Below, piece by piece: positions 34,711 to 45,725 of a stretch of DNA of 64,000 nt. Origin of the DNA: Trifolium pratense (lineage: Eukaryota; Streptophyta; Magnoliopsida; Fabales; Fabaceae); contig NC_060065.1 of the NCBI RefSeq assembly GCF_020283565.1, forward strand, positions 44,814,409 through 44,878,408, read 5' to 3'. The notes beneath the pieces are model-generated. The model was not told where the DNA came from. It searched no databases and saw only the letters and a program-made list of their open reading frames with translations. Numbering within the stretch: position 1 is the first letter of the stretch; each line of letters opens with the position of its first letter. Both the position numbers and the translations under genes were made by a program.

Positions 34711-35698
34711 TTTTTTTTATTTTATAAGCAAATTATATTATATGGGAGTATAAGGGATACTCAAACCCTTACAATTTAAAGTCGGAAATTAAATGCTTTC
34801 AATACATCCCAAAGGATCATGACACCAATCCAAAAAAGATAAACTAGAATTTCTGCCATACTGACTACTAAACCAAACCCAAGAGCTGAATTTAATATCA
34901 TCCACAAGAAGAAGATCATTTGGAAAAGCTCCATTGAAAATCACATTATTTCTAAGCTTCCAAATATTTCATGAAGTAGTCAGCCAAATCAAATGCCTAA
35001 CATGTCCGTCCTTCTTTGATTTTACCATGTCACCAAACATCGCAAAATGATTCCAACCTTTTTTATCTGGCGGAAGTCTCTTTTCTATCCACCTAAAAAT
35101 CGCTTCCCAAACTCTTTTGCTAAACGAACAGAGGAAGAAAAGGTGGTTGTAGTTCTCATTATCAAGAAAGCAAAAAACACAAGATAACTCATGCGGGTTA
35201 AGAAGGATACCTCTATGGTGAAGCGCCGTTCTCGTCGGTAATCTTTCAATAATAACCGCCAACTGAAAACGTTAACCTTAGATGGTACATCAATATTCCT
35301 CCATAGCTTATTAATAGCATTCAACACATTAGAACTCAATTCCTCTACCTGACGTTGTTCTAGTAACCAATTATAGCAAGACTTTACAGAAAAAAGACCT
35401 GTGTTTCCAGGGACCCATGGCCATGTATACTGAGTATTCAATTGTAAAGAAAAACCAACGAACAACCTTAAGGTCATCCAGCAACCGCGCTTCACTCACT
35501 TATAATTGGTCAGTCCACTGCCAAGACCATAGTCTCGACCCGCCATTCCCAAACAACCTCTCTGCTATCATAACATCTTGTGTGACCTCTTTTGCAAAAA
35601 GATCAGGAAATAAGTCTCTAAAAGTGTCATTCCCGAACCATTTAAATTTCCAAAACTCAATGTTATGACCATTTCCAACAAAGCTTCGTATATTTAGT
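34711..35698 (-). mobile_element. 5'-truncated LINE with 13-bp TSD
   Basis: TTAAAGCATTGGT at 34698-34710 and 35699-35711 flanks the insertion. The poly(A) appears as a T run at 34711-34719 on the + strand, so the element reads leftwards. It carries only the C-terminal part of ORF2. Confidence 0.85.
34800..35698 (-). pseudogene. LINE reverse transcriptase C-terminus (zf-RVT region), frameshifted
   Basis: In order on the minus strand: FVGNGHNIEFWKFKWFGN (post-RT region), LWRNIDVPSKVNVFSWRLL, then after a frame change LPTRTALHHRGI, CVFCFLDNENYNHLFFLC (the Cys/His zinc-binding motif of zf-RVT), and HLIWLTTS*NIWKLRNN with an internal stop. The order fits plant L1-type ORF2 downstream of the RT core. 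Frameshifts and stops make it non-functional. Confidence 0.85.
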
Positions 35699-35718
35699 TT
35701 AAAGCATTGGTGAACAAC

Positions 35719-35771
35719 ATATAGATCAAACACAAGATTATCAAAAAAAAAAATATATAGATCAAACACAA
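35719..35771 (+). mobile_element. second micro-retroinsertion: GATTATC plus poly(A), 17-bp TSD
   Basis: ATATAGATCAAACACAA occurs at 35719-35735 and 35755-35771. Between them is GATTATC followed by about 11 A and a T (35736-35754). Same architecture as 8269-8324. It lies only 8 bases outside the target duplication of the LINE at 34711-35698. Confidence 0.65.
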
Positions 35772-36132
35772 TATTTCCATCATAGACTAATCCCTCGCGT
35801 CTTGTGGGATCCTACTGGGTGGCAAACTCTCCCTAAGAGTTTTAACACTGTTGCATGCCCAAGGAAGGAAAATGAGATAGATACTAAAAGAGGGTAATAA
35901 ATTAGCTAATATTTGGGAAAATAATGATCACGTTAGATTTTAAGTTAATAAATAAAGAACTTTTTTTTATAATGAATAAATAGAAAAACAATTTTATGCA
36001 AAATATTAAAGTTAAAAAAAATTTATGCAAAATAGAGAACTTTTAGATCAACAAAAATAAATGGATAAGGTTTGGTGTTAAATTAAAGTTTAAAACTCGA
36101 TGTCAACATATCCTCGCCTCGATCCTTGGTGT
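35772..36132. other. no gene seen; left flank of Sirevirus insertion
   Basis: Noncoding, ending in the target duplication GGTGT (36128-36132). Confidence 0.5.
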
Positions 36133-37792
36133 TGTTGAGGCAAAATCCACTTTTGATGTTTTAAAGATTACAAACATCTTTAATTATATTTTAAATGATT
36201 CTGATCATTTTGTTATCTAACAAGTGCTTTTGAGTGGCATAAGATTAAATAGATTCTAACAAACCACTTGCAAAGTAAAAATCCTGCAAAGCTGTTTCAA
36301 GACCATTCTAAGAACATTCTTAGCAGACAGACTGCAGTTTTGACAATAAGCACGTTTTGGAAAAAGTGCTTTCTGGTTTTTCAAGTCAACTAAGAACAAA
36401 ACAAATAAGCACTTTACAATGGATTTATGGACCAAATCACTACAGGAGATAATCTCTTTTGGGATCAACAACATGTGATGGAATTTAAGTATATGCTTTC
36501 CTAGTCACATATCATGAAGAAAACCATGAGCTTGATCAATTGTGGTATTGGCCAACCAATGAATACATCTGATATAATATCATGGACCAATCACAAAGGA
36601 ACAACCAGATTTAAACTATGAGTTGTATTGTACTTATGCAAAAGTACACAAGTGGAACATTCTTCAATGTGGTGTCATAGAAGTACATTTTTGTCTTATA
36701 TCCTCATGTACTATTCCAGCTGGTTTTATTCTCAAGCTAAGGCTACTACTGATCAGCCCTTAGAGCTATTTAACAGCTGCACACCACAAAGAAGGAAGGA
36801 TGAAGGTTCATCACTTTGGCTGGTGCAGTCAAGACTGTTTCAAGACTGATGCAAGACTGATTCTGCACACAGTTTTTCAAAACCATTTCCAACTGTCATG
36901 AGTCCTTTTCTGAGCATCCAAACGGCTATATCTGATACATGACAGTGGAAGGAAGTAAGAAACAACTCATATGTACTTGGTAACAGCTCACACATATTTG
37001 GATCTTATGGATCAAAGCCAAATGGAAATCAAGACTGTTCCAAGACTGAACAGAGAATCTGCACATTATGCAGAAGTTGTCTGCTGAAGGTAGAGCACTG
37101 AGTAACAGCTCTATTTTACTCTCTAACTGATATACTTGAAGGCCAAGCTTCAATATCAAGCAAGCATCTATAAAAGGCAATCAAGTCCAAGGGAAAGAGC
37201 AAGAGTTTCCAAGCAATTCAAGTGATATAAATCTCATTCAATCTCTTTAGCTCAAAGTCCTTTTTTAAGTCACTCTTTTGTATCATAATCTGAGTACCAA
37301 CCTCTTTTGAGTGTTTTCATCTAAGCTTCTCTTTTGTATTGAGTCTGAAAATAGCTTAGAACCAAATCATTCACATTGTAATTGCTCAAGTCAATACGTG
37401 ACTATTGATTGAGTGTTTTTGGTCAAGGTGACTAGGAAAGTTCAAAGCTCTAGGAGCTTTGGTAAGTTGTTGATCTTAGGTCAAGATCAGAGAAGAATTG
37501 TAGATCGTGGATCTGTAACTTTTAAGTGATTCTAGTGGATAAACTCACAGGTGGTGGGGACTGGACGTAACCCAAAGATTAGGGGTGAACCAGGATAACT
37601 CTTTGTGTTTATCTTCTTTCCCTTAACTTTTATTTTCTGCTACTAATTTACACTGCACAGATCATTCTTAGAACGATCTCACTGTGCACAGATTTATTTT
37701 AATCACTAACATTTTATATTGTGATTTAAGTTTAAATTTTAAAAGGGTCACAATTCAAACCCCCCTTTCTTGTGAAAAACTTTGCTACTTCA
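36133..37792 (+). repeat. 5' LTR of Sirevirus-type element
   Basis: TGTTGAGGCAAAATCC...GCTACTTCA, 1660 bp. It contains the inverted repeat CTAAGAA-CA-TTCTTAG at 36308-36323. Near the U5 side is a palindrome-rich patch (37653-37690) with GATC arms around ATTCTTAGAAC and outer TGCACA/TGTGCA. Open frames inside the LTR repeat exactly in the 3' copy and are not genes. Confidence 0.95.
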
Positions 37793-37793
37793 A

Positions 37794-37807
37794 TTGGCAT
37801 CAGAGCT
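37794..37807 (+). promoter_or_regulatory. primer-binding site, variant
   Basis: TTGGCATCAGAGCT directly follows the 5' LTR. It differs from the common initiator-Met site TGGTATCAGAGC at one internal base. Confidence 0.75.
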
Positions 37808-37866
37808 CTGCCTCTAAAGGTTGAGCATCTAACAAGTGCTTAGAGGAAAAGATTCAGGAAGGAAGT

Positions 37867-39678
37867 ATGTCAAAACCTGCAAAGTTTATTTCAGAAGGTG
37901 GATCATCAACTAGGCCACCACTGTTTGAAGGAAATGACTACTACTACTGGAAAGACAAAATGGAGCTATTCCTAAGATCACAAGATAACTACATGTGGTC
38001 AGTGGTTGAAAATGGAGAATACACACCATTGGCAAAAGATTCTACCACTCCAAAGCCTCAAGCTGAATGGACAACCACTGAAGCAGACAGGGTACTTTTA
38101 AATACTAAAGCTCAATTATTTATTAAAAGTGCTTTGTGCAGGGAGGAATATGACAGGATCATGCAATGCAAAAATGCTAAAGAAATGTGGGATACTCTCA
38201 AAACTCATCATGAAGGAACCAGTCGTGTCAAAGAAACAAGAATTGATATTGGTGTAAGAAAGTTTGAGTTATTTGAGATGAAGGAAGATGAATCCATTGA
38301 TCAGATGTATGGAAGATTCACTATCATCATAAATGAACTCAACTCTCTTGGAAAAACATACACCATACATGAAAGAGTAAGAAAGATACTAAGATGTCTA
38401 CCTAAAGAATGGAGGCATATAGTAACAGCCATCACAGAGTCAAAAACTCTCTCTGAAGTTAAAATGGAGGACTTAATTGGTTCTCTTAAAGCTCATGAAG
38501 CAATACTTCAAGAGGATAAATCTCCAAAGAAAAAGATGATTGCTTTGGACTCTCAAACAAAAGAATGTCTTCAGCAGAAAGAAATTCTTTTCAGCAAAGA
38601 CTTGCTTGATGAAGATAATGAAGAAGAATTTGCTCTACTCTCAAGGAGAATTCAAAGACTCATGATGAGAAGAAATCAAATGAGAAGAACATTTCCAAAT
38701 AAGAGAAATAGTGCAAAATCTGAAGTTGACATGAGCAAAATTCAATGCTATGAATGCAATCAATTTGGACACTACAAAAGTGATTGTCCAAAACTCAAAA
38801 AACCTTTTGCAAAGAAATCAATGATGGCAACCTGGGATGAATTAGATGAACTCCCAGAAGAAGAAGAGGAACAAGAAGCAAACGTATGCCTTATGACAAG
38901 ATCAGAAACACAAGAGGTAAATGCTGAAACTTGTTCTTCTTGTCAAAAAACTGAACATCTGTTTGATAATTTATTTTATGATAGCTTAAGTCTAAATAAA
39001 AAATATGATCAGCTTCAGGAAGAAGTAACCAAAATTTCCAAAGAAAAGGATGAATATAAAACTGAAAATGAGACATTAAAAGAGATAATCAAAAACATGG
39101 AAATTGCTCATAATAGAAAATTAGAAGAACTTAAAGAAAATCAGAAGGAACAAATTAATCCTAACATACAAATAGAAAATAGAATACTAAAGGAAAATAT
39201 TTCAAAACTTGAAAATGACATAACCAAATTTGTAAAGTCTACTAAAACCTTTGAAAATATTCTAGGATCCCAAAAATGCAGTTCTAGCAAAACTGGCCTA
39301 GGTTTTGAAAATTATAACCATCAAAAATTATACAAGAAACTCTTTGTTCCAAATAAACCCATATACAAATGTTCATACTGTCATAAGGAAGGACATCTTG
39401 AACCCTTTTGTTTTAGAAAATCTAGACAACAAAATTATCATAGGAAATATTTTTTAGAACGTTCTCAGAACAATCTTAAAAAATCAACCTTTGAACAAAC
39501 ATATAGGAATTCTTCTTACCAACATAAGAAGAATCATTATAACACTAACCATCAAGGACCCAGAAAAATATGGGTACCTAAAAACATGCTAAAAATAAAT
39601 GCAGGAATGTCTTCTCACAGTCAAGAAGAAGCCATGGTACTTGGACAGTGGCTGCTCCAGACATATGACTGGAGATAG
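37867..39678 (+). CDS. gag: Gag polyprotein of the Sirevirus-type element
   Basis: 603 residues. The N-terminal half is the Copia gag fold (UBN2-like; residues 20-230, with [12 protein letters not shown] and [14 protein letters not shown] landmarks). A CCHC zinc knuckle lies at Cys294, Cys297, His302 and Cys307, and a second at Cys502, Cys505, His510 and Cys515. Between them, residues 360-460 are Lys/Glu-rich with heptad-like spacing, a probable coiled coil. Gag packages the RNA into virus-like particles in the cytoplasm. It overlaps pol by 80 bases and lies in a different frame, with pol at +1 relative to gag. The start ATG follows the primer site by about 60 bases and is the first in frame. 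Confidence 0.9.
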   Translation: MSKPAKFISEGGSSTRPPLFEGNDYYYWKDKMELFLRSQDNYMWSVVENGEYTPLAKDSTTPKPQAEWTTTEADRVLLNTKAQLFIKSALCREEYDRIMQCKNAKEMWDTLKTHHEGTSRVKETRIDIGVRKFELFEMKEDESIDQMYGRFTIIINELNSLGKTYTIHERVRKILRCLPKEWRHIVTAITESKTLSEVKMEDLIGSLKAHEAILQEDKSPKKKMIALDSQTKECLQQKEILFSKDLLDEDNEEEFALLSRRIQRLMMRRNQMRRTFPNKRNSAKSEVDMSKIQCYECNQFGHYKSDCPKLKKPFAKKSMMATWDELDELPEEEEEQEANVCLMTRSETQEVNAETCSSCQKTEHLFDNLFYDSLSLNKKYDQLQEEVTKISKEKDEYKTENETLKEIIKNMEIAHNRKLEELKENQKEQINPNIQIENRILKENISKLENDITKFVKSTKTFENILGSQKCSSSKTGLGFENYNHQKLYKKLFVPNKPIYKCSYCHKEGHLEPFCFRKSRQQNYHRKYFLERSQNNLKKSTFEQTYRNSSYQHKKNHYNTNHQGPRKIWVPKNMLKINAGMSSHSQEEAMVLGQWLLQTYDWR

Positions 39679-42631
39679 ACAAAGCTTTCTTTCCTTTGAA
39701 AAGAAAGAAGGAGGATCAGTTACTTTTGGCAATAATGAGACAGCGACCATCAAAGGTAAAGGTACAATTGGTAAGATAAACTCTGCTAAAATTGAAAATG
39801 TCCATTATGTAGAAGGTCTTAAACATAACTTAATAAGCATTAGTCAATTATGTGACAATGGTTTTGAGGTTATATTTAAACCTGATACATGTGAAATCAA
39901 ACACTCATCTTCTGACAAAATTCTTTTCAATGGATCAAGAAAGAAAAATGTTTATATCATATACTTAGATGAACTCCCTGATGAATCATGCTTTGTGTCC
40001 ATTGAAAAAGACAAGTGGATTTGGCACAAAAGGGCAGGACATATAAGTATGAAAACCATTTCAAAACTTTCTAAACTTGATCTAGTAAGAGGATTACCAA
40101 AGATAAGTTTTGAAAATGATAAGTTATGTGAATCATGTGCAAGAGGAAAACAAGTAAAAAGCAGTTTTAAACTAAAAGAATTTATTTCAACCAAAAGACC
40201 TCTTGAATTACTTCACATAGACCTATTTGGACCAGTCAGAACCACAAGTCTTGGAGGTAAGAATTATGGTTTTGTTATTGTAGATGATTATTCCAGATTT
40301 ACTTGGGTGTTATTTTTAAAACAAAAAGGTGACTCTTTTGAAGCTTTCAAAAACTTTTGCTTAAAAGTTCAAAATGAAAAAGAAACAAAAATTATCTCCA
40401 TTAGAAGTGATCATGGAGGTGAATTTGAAAATTCTCTGTTTGAAACCTTTTTTAATGAAAATGGTATTTCTCATAATTTTTCTTGTCCTAGAACTCCACA
40501 ACAAAATGGAGTTGTAGAGAGAAAAAATAGAACTCTACAAGAAATGGCAAGAACTATGATAAATGAATCAAATGTGGAAAAGTATTTTTGGGCTGAAGCC
40601 ATAAACACTGCTTGCTATATCTTGAACAGAGTAACTATTAGAAAAGTTTTAAAGAAAACACCTTATGAAATCTGGAAGGATAAAAAACCTAACATATCAT
40701 ATTTTCATATTTTTGGCTGCTACTGCTACATTCTTAATATTAGAGATAATCTGGGTAAGTTTGACTCAAAATCAGACAAAGGAATATTCTTAGGATATTC
40801 TTTAACTTCAAAAGCATATAGAATTTATAACCTAAGAACTCAAGCTATGGAAGAAAGCATGCATGTAAAGTTTGATGAGTTTGAGGAACAAACAACCATA
40901 ATTGCTGATGAGGAAGAGGAAACTACAAATCAGAAAAGGAAAACTAATGAAATAGAAGAATCCCCACAAGCTCCTCCAAGGACATGGAAAATGGTCAATT
41001 ATCATCCACAAGAACAAATCATTGGAAGTACAGCAGATGGTGTAAGAACAAGAAGAGCTACTCAGAATAAAGAAAACAATCTAGCTATGATTTCTCAAAT
41101 AGAACCAAAATCCATAGATGAAGCAATTATAGATGAATCATGGATTGAAGCTATGAAGGAAGAGCTTCTGCAATTTGAAAGAAATGAAGTATGGAAGCTA
41201 GTACCTAAACCTCAAGAAAATTCAATCATTGGTACTAAATGGGTCTTTAGGAATAAACTTGATGAAGAAGGAAAAGTTATAAGGAACAAGGCAAGACTTG
41301 TGGCTCAAGGATATAATCAACAAGAAGGCATTGATTACGATGAAACATTTGCACCAGTGGCCAGGTTAGAAGCAATTAGAATACTACTTGCATATGCATC
41401 TCATAAATGTTTAAAACTTTTTCAAATGGATGTCAAAAGTGCTTTTCTAAATGGATTTTTAAATGAAGAAGTCTATGTTCATCAACCACCTGGTTTTATT
41501 GACCAACATAGACCAGATCATGTTTTTAAGCTAACTAAAGCTCTTTATGGGCTTAAGCAAGCTCCAAGAGCATGGTATGAAAGATTAAGCACTTTCCTTT
41601 TAAACAATGGTTTTTCTAGAGGAAAAATAGATACCACACTTTTTAGAAAGGAAAACCAAAATGATCTTTTAGTAGTTCAAGTTTATGTTGATGATATCAT
41701 CTTTGGAGCTACAAATGAAACAATGTGTGAAGAATTCTCAACCCTCATGCAAAGTGAATTTGAGATGAGTATGATGGGAGAACTTAGATTCTTTTTGGGT
41801 CTTCAAATCAAACAACTTGAAGAAGGAATCTTTATAAGTCAAGAAAAATATGTCAAAGATCTCCTCAAAAAGTTTAAGATGAATGAGGCTAAAATTATGC
41901 CTACACCAATGCATCCATCAACAAGTCTAGACAAAGATGAAAAAGGAAAGGATGTATCTGAAAAGGAATATAGAGGAATGATTGGATCACTCCTTTATTT
42001 GACTGCAAGTAGACCAGACATTGTCTTCTCAGTAGGGTTATGTGCAAGGTTTCAATCATCTCCAAAAGAATCACATCTCACTGCTGTCAAGAGAATTTTT
42101 AGATACTTGGTGGGAACACCAGATACTGGTCTATGGTACAAAAAGGGTTCACATTTTGATCTTATAGCATATTGTGATGCTGACTATGCTGGGGATAAAT
42201 TGGAAAGAAAAAGCACAAGTGGAGCATGTCAATTTCTTGGAGAAGCACTAGTAAGTTGGTGTTGCAGAAAACAAAATACCATAGCACTTTCAACAACTGA
42301 AGCAGAATATGTGTCTGCTGCAAATTGTTGCTCTCAAGTGATTTGGATCAAAAACCAACTTGAAGACTTCTCATTAAGGTACACAAATATTAAAATTTTA
42401 TGTGATAATACTAGTGCTATCAATTTATCAAAAAACCCTATTCAGCATTCAAGATCAAAACATATTGAAATAAAACACCATTTCATTAGAGATCATGTTA
42501 ATAAAAAGGAAGTTGAATTAACCTTTGTGGATACTGAAAATCAGTTAGCTGACATTTTTACTAAACCTTTGGTTGAAGAACGTTTCAATTTCATTAAAGA
42601 AAAATTAAAAATTACAAAATGTCCTATCTGA
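39599..42631 (+). CDS. pol: Pol polyprotein: protease, integrase, reverse transcriptase, RNase H
   Basis: 1010 codons open. The aspartic protease motif [13 protein letters not shown] has Asp16. The pre-integrase zinc region includes WHKRAGH and CESCARGKQ. The integrase DD35E triad is Asp208, Asp271 and Glu307 (exact 35-residue spacing). The RT contains [10 protein letters not shown] (Asp611) and YVDD (Asp698, Asp699). RNase H acidic residues include Asp860 (YCDADYAG), Glu901 (STTEAEY) and Asp936 (LCDNTSA). All are present and no stop interrupts. The listed ATG is just the first in the open frame; real translation should come by frameshift from gag, since conserved sequence begins before or at WYLDSG. 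Domain order protease-integrase-RT defines Copia. Confidence 0.92.
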   Translation: MQECLLTVKKKPWYLDSGCSRHMTGDRQSFLSFEKKEGGSVTFGNNETATIKGKGTIGKINSAKIENVHYVEGLKHNLISISQLCDNGFEVIFKPDTCEIKHSSSDKILFNGSRKKNVYIIYLDELPDESCFVSIEKDKWIWHKRAGHISMKTISKLSKLDLVRGLPKISFENDKLCESCARGKQVKSSFKLKEFISTKRPLELLHIDLFGPVRTTSLGGKNYGFVIVDDYSRFTWVLFLKQKGDSFEAFKNFCLKVQNEKETKIISIRSDHGGEFENSLFETFFNENGISHNFSCPRTPQQNGVVERKNRTLQEMARTMINESNVEKYFWAEAINTACYILNRVTIRKVLKKTPYEIWKDKKPNISYFHIFGCYCYILNIRDNLGKFDSKSDKGIFLGYSLTSKAYRIYNLRTQAMEESMHVKFDEFEEQTTIIADEEEETTNQKRKTNEIEESPQAPPRTWKMVNYHPQEQIIGSTADGVRTRRATQNKENNLAMISQIEPKSIDEAIIDESWIEAMKEELLQFERNEVWKLVPKPQENSIIGTKWVFRNKLDEEGKVIRNKARLVAQGYNQQEGIDYDETFAPVARLEAIRILLAYASHKCLKLFQMDVKSAFLNGFLNEEVYVHQPPGFIDQHRPDHVFKLTKALYGLKQAPRAWYERLSTFLLNNGFSRGKIDTTLFRKENQNDLLVVQVYVDDIIFGATNETMCEEFSTLMQSEFEMSMMGELRFFLGLQIKQLEEGIFISQEKYVKDLLKKFKMNEAKIMPTPMHPSTSLDKDEKGKDVSEKEYRGMIGSLLYLTASRPDIVFSVGLCARFQSSPKESHLTAVKRIFRYLVGTPDTGLWYKKGSHFDLIAYCDADYAGDKLERKSTSGACQFLGEALVSWCCRKQNTIALSTTEAEYVSAANCCSQVIWIKNQLEDFSLRYTNIKILCDNTSAINLSKNPIQHSRSKHIEIKHHFIRDHVNKKEVELTFVDTENQLADIFTKPLVEERFNFIKEKLKITKCPI

Positions 42632-42994
42632 AGAACAGTCTTAGAACGTTCTCTGTTTTCCTTAGGTCTAAAAACATTAGTTTATACTTCTTGTTAAAAA
42701 TAATTATTTAAAGATAATAGGCTTTTAAGAAAACCGATTGTACTTCCTACATACCCTTAATTTACTGCATTAATTATTAAAGACAAGTACATCTAGTGTA
42801 AGAGCTAGTAAGGCTTATTTTAGAGTTCCAAGGCAAATAGTGTACTCAAGTACACCTACTCCTCTCTTAGCATTCTCAAGGCATTCTCTCTCCCTCTTAT
42901 CTTCCTCTCTTTAAATTCAAACTAAGTAACTGCTCCTCCATCATTCATCCACCTCCTTCATCAGTTATCTCCCTCATTCTCTCGCAAAATTGAA
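42632..42994 (+). other. pol-ORF3 spacer and probable ORF3 leader
   Basis: About 360 bases with stops in all frames. It starts with an AGAACAGTCTTAGAACGTTC palindromic repeat immediately after the pol stop. A CT-rich leader-like tract (about 42880-42980) precedes the ORF3 ATG, so ORF3 may be expressed from a spliced or separately started RNA. Confidence 0.5.
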
Positions 42995-45235
42995 ATGGCT
43001 AGAACAAAAAACACCGGCCGATTTCCTGCTCCCATTCCTCCACCTTCTACAGGCAATCAATCACCATCTTTACCACCTGTTCCACCATCTTCTCCAATAT
43101 CTGAAACCATCTCTGAACGATTCACAACTGCTCCCAACTCTGATACGGAAATTAACCAACAAAATCAAGCAAATCCCTCAGTGGAATTAGGAAACACTGA
43201 GAAGATTATTGCTGAAACAATCATGAAACTCTCTCAGGAAGATGTGTCAAAATCAATTCCTCAATCCTCTAATAGTGTTCCAAAACCCTTCATCGTTTAC
43301 ACAAAATCCAAATCCAAATCAACCAAAATTCCTCAAGTAAGAAGATCAGCTAGACTGTTATCTGGTAGTGGAACTAAGAAACCTGTCATAGACAACACCA
43401 TTTATGAAGTAAATGATAGTGACTCTGAAGAATTGGAAACCACCTCTCTCACTCGGCACACCAAACCCTTATCCCAAATTGTTGAACCGTCCAAATCAAC
43501 TCAAACCACCAAATCTGCTCCTGTCAAAACAAGAACTCCAAGCAAAGCATTTCTTGATCATCTGGAAAAATATGTTGCTGAAAAAGGAAAAACTTCAAGC
43601 TCTGAAGAAGAAGAAGCTGAGAAGAACTCAGATGGAGAAAAAGGGAAATCTCCAGAAATTGAAGAACCAACCTTGACTCAACTGCTGCCCAAGAACATGG
43701 TAATCCCTCTCATTCACTACTCTGAAAGAGAAGATTTTGATTTATTATGGAATGGGAAACCTGTCCCTAGCTGTAGGTATTATGACTTTGCAAACCTAGC
43801 TAGTGGGGGTATTGATGTGATGAAGCTTACCGAATCACAGGGTTGGACTCACCTGTTTAGAATGAGAGAAACTGTTTATCCTAGAGTAGTTCAAGCTTTC
43901 TATTTCAATGCCAAAGTTGATCCTGAGAATGATCTAATTAAGTCAACCCTTAGGAATGTTGAAATCAAACTAACCCCTGAGATCTTAGGAAAGTATCTCA
44001 ATCTACCCATTGATGGAGCCAAGTTGATTGGAGACACTTGGTACTCTGAAGCTCAAGTTAAAAAGGAGGATTTAATTCAGGAGATGTTTGTTGCTGAAGG
44101 TACAAAATTACCTCAACCACCTGCTTCTTACCTAAAGACTGAATACAAGGTGCTATTCAATATGGTCCAAAACCATATCTTTCCAAGAATAGGTACACGA
44201 GAGAAAGTTTATGATGGAGATTTAATGGTTATGCATCATCTGGGAACTGGGAAAAAGCTGAACCTACCCTATGTTATCATTTACAACATGATAGAGGCTG
44301 CATCTTCTGGTTCTAAGAAAATTACTCTACCCTATGGAATGCATCTGACTAAGGTTTTTAGAGAATGCAAGGTAGAGCTCAAGAAGGAAAAGAGTTTTAA
44401 CAACTCTAAAGTGTTTGACTTGAAAAACTTATCTCACATGAAGAAAGCAGCTGATGAACCTACTGTAGGTGAGAAAAGAAAGAGAGAAATTTTTGAAGCT
44501 GACAAAAATTTATCTGCAATTGGTACTGCAGAACAGTCTGAGAACATTCTCAAACTTGCTCCCTCTGCAAATCCAAGCCTAGAACCCACTCCAACAATTT
44601 CTGTTCCATTTGTTGATCTTGATGTCTCCCTTGGCTTTGACTCAAGCTTTGGATTAAGCAACCAACCCACTCTTTCCCAAAATGCTGCACAAGTTCTTGA
44701 AGGATTGACCACCAATCCGAGGTTCACCAACAAAGCCCTATTCTCTCCACCATTCTATGATTCTCAATCCAGCTCTGATTTTCTTAAAAGCCTGCTTAAA
44801 ATTCCAAGTCCTGAACCTTCACAACTTCAAATTCCCTTGTACTCTGCTGGTAATTCATTACCCTCCTTTCCACCACACTTTGGCTCACTAAAATCCTTTT
44901 GCTCCTCTGGTCAAAACATTGAAGATGCTGCTCCACCTGCTGATAATCCTGCTGCTGGTCCTAGCACCAGACCTAAGAGAACCAAAATGGAGAAGGATGT
45001 TTCCAAAACCAAGAGAGAAACCACCAAGATTTTGGAAGCTATGATGCAGCAGAACAATCTGCTTATGCATATCATGCTTGAACAACAAAACTATCGCACT
45101 TGGCTCTGTAACCATGTTTGTCCTCTTCTCAATATTCCTCATCCTCCAGCCAATCCTCCTCCACACATTCCTGAGTTTCCTCAGCCAGAAAATGATCCAT
45201 CCTCTGATGCTTCCAGCCCTACTGTGTCTCCTTAA
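42995..45235 (+). CDS. ORF3 of the Sirevirus-type element (env-position ORF)
   Basis: 746 residues, intact, same frame as pol but separated by 363 bases. It occupies the place of the env-like ORF of Sireviruses, but I see neither a signal peptide nor a strong membrane segment. The first 120 residues are Pro/Ser/Thr-rich. Residues about 225-480 form a folded-looking domain (LTQLLPKNMVIPLIHYSERE, then VVQAFYFNAKVDPEN and ILGKYLNLPI) that resembles the plant 'putative plant transposon protein' family. The C-terminus is Pro-rich after a Lys/Arg-rich segment (RPKRTKMEKD). The start MARTKNTGR resembles the histone H3 tail (MARTKQTAR). Function unknown; keep envelope as an analogy of position only. 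Confidence 0.75.
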   Translation: MARTKNTGRFPAPIPPPSTGNQSPSLPPVPPSSPISETISERFTTAPNSDTEINQQNQANPSVELGNTEKIIAETIMKLSQEDVSKSIPQSSNSVPKPFIVYTKSKSKSTKIPQVRRSARLLSGSGTKKPVIDNTIYEVNDSDSEELETTSLTRHTKPLSQIVEPSKSTQTTKSAPVKTRTPSKAFLDHLEKYVAEKGKTSSSEEEEAEKNSDGEKGKSPEIEEPTLTQLLPKNMVIPLIHYSEREDFDLLWNGKPVPSCRYYDFANLASGGIDVMKLTESQGWTHLFRMRETVYPRVVQAFYFNAKVDPENDLIKSTLRNVEIKLTPEILGKYLNLPIDGAKLIGDTWYSEAQVKKEDLIQEMFVAEGTKLPQPPASYLKTEYKVLFNMVQNHIFPRIGTREKVYDGDLMVMHHLGTGKKLNLPYVIIYNMIEAASSGSKKITLPYGMHLTKVFRECKVELKKEKSFNNSKVFDLKNLSHMKKAADEPTVGEKRKREIFEADKNLSAIGTAEQSENILKLAPSANPSLEPTPTISVPFVDLDVSLGFDSSFGLSNQPTLSQNAAQVLEGLTTNPRFTNKALFSPPFYDSQSSSDFLKSLLKIPSPEPSQLQIPLYSAGNSLPSFPPHFGSLKSFCSSGQNIEDAAPPADNPAAGPSTRPKRTKMEKDVSKTKRETTKILEAMMQQNNLLMHIMLEQQNYRTWLCNHVCPLLNIPHPPANPPPHIPEFPQPENDPSSDASSPTVSP

Positions 45236-45270
45236 ACACTTTGTAGTCCCTCCACTTTTTGTGATGACAA

Positions 45271-45725
45271 AAGGGGGAGAAAAAGAAGAAGAAGCTTGTT
45301 TCAAGAATGCTAGGATTTTTAATATTTCTGCTTATGTATTGTGTTTGTTTTGTGTACTGTGTTTATATTTTGAAAACTTTTGATGACTAGATATTGTAGG
45401 AAGTTTTAATCTTAGGATAGAACTTCTAGCATTATGTAATCTAAGTCTTAGGTGTCTGTTTCTTGTTGTTCTGAATCATCTTTTGGTCCTAATCCTGCTG
45501 AACACATGATTTGTAATGCTTATTTGAAGTTTAAATGATTAAGGATGTGTTATGATTCAAGAACTTTTATCTAGCTCAATTTTATCTTGATAATTTGAAA
45601 TTGAATGCATAAATTGAGGGGGAGCTTTTTGATAAAAACAATAGTACATTTATCATTTGATTAAATCAGAAATCATTTTTAAAATCTAAATTAAAGAAGT
45701 TTGTCATCATCAAAAAGGGGGAGAT
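45271..45725 (+). promoter_or_regulatory. multiple polypurine tracts upstream of the 3' LTR
   Basis: Three GGGGGAG purine runs: AAGGGGGAGAAAAAGAAGAAG (about 45271), GAGGGGGAG (45616-45624) and AAAAAGGGGGAGAT (45712-45725). The last abuts the 3' LTR and is the working plus-strand primer site. Repeated tracts are a described trait of Sireviruses. Confidence 0.8.

Noticed and set aside
36256..37180. Three open frames that occur identically at 45849-46773
   Set aside because: They lie inside the two LTR copies and have no domain. Identity reflects the LTR pair, not duplicated genes.
44434..45304. Minus-strand open frames under ORF3
   Set aside because: They are shadows of the 746-codon ORF3 on the plus strand and have no motifs of their own.
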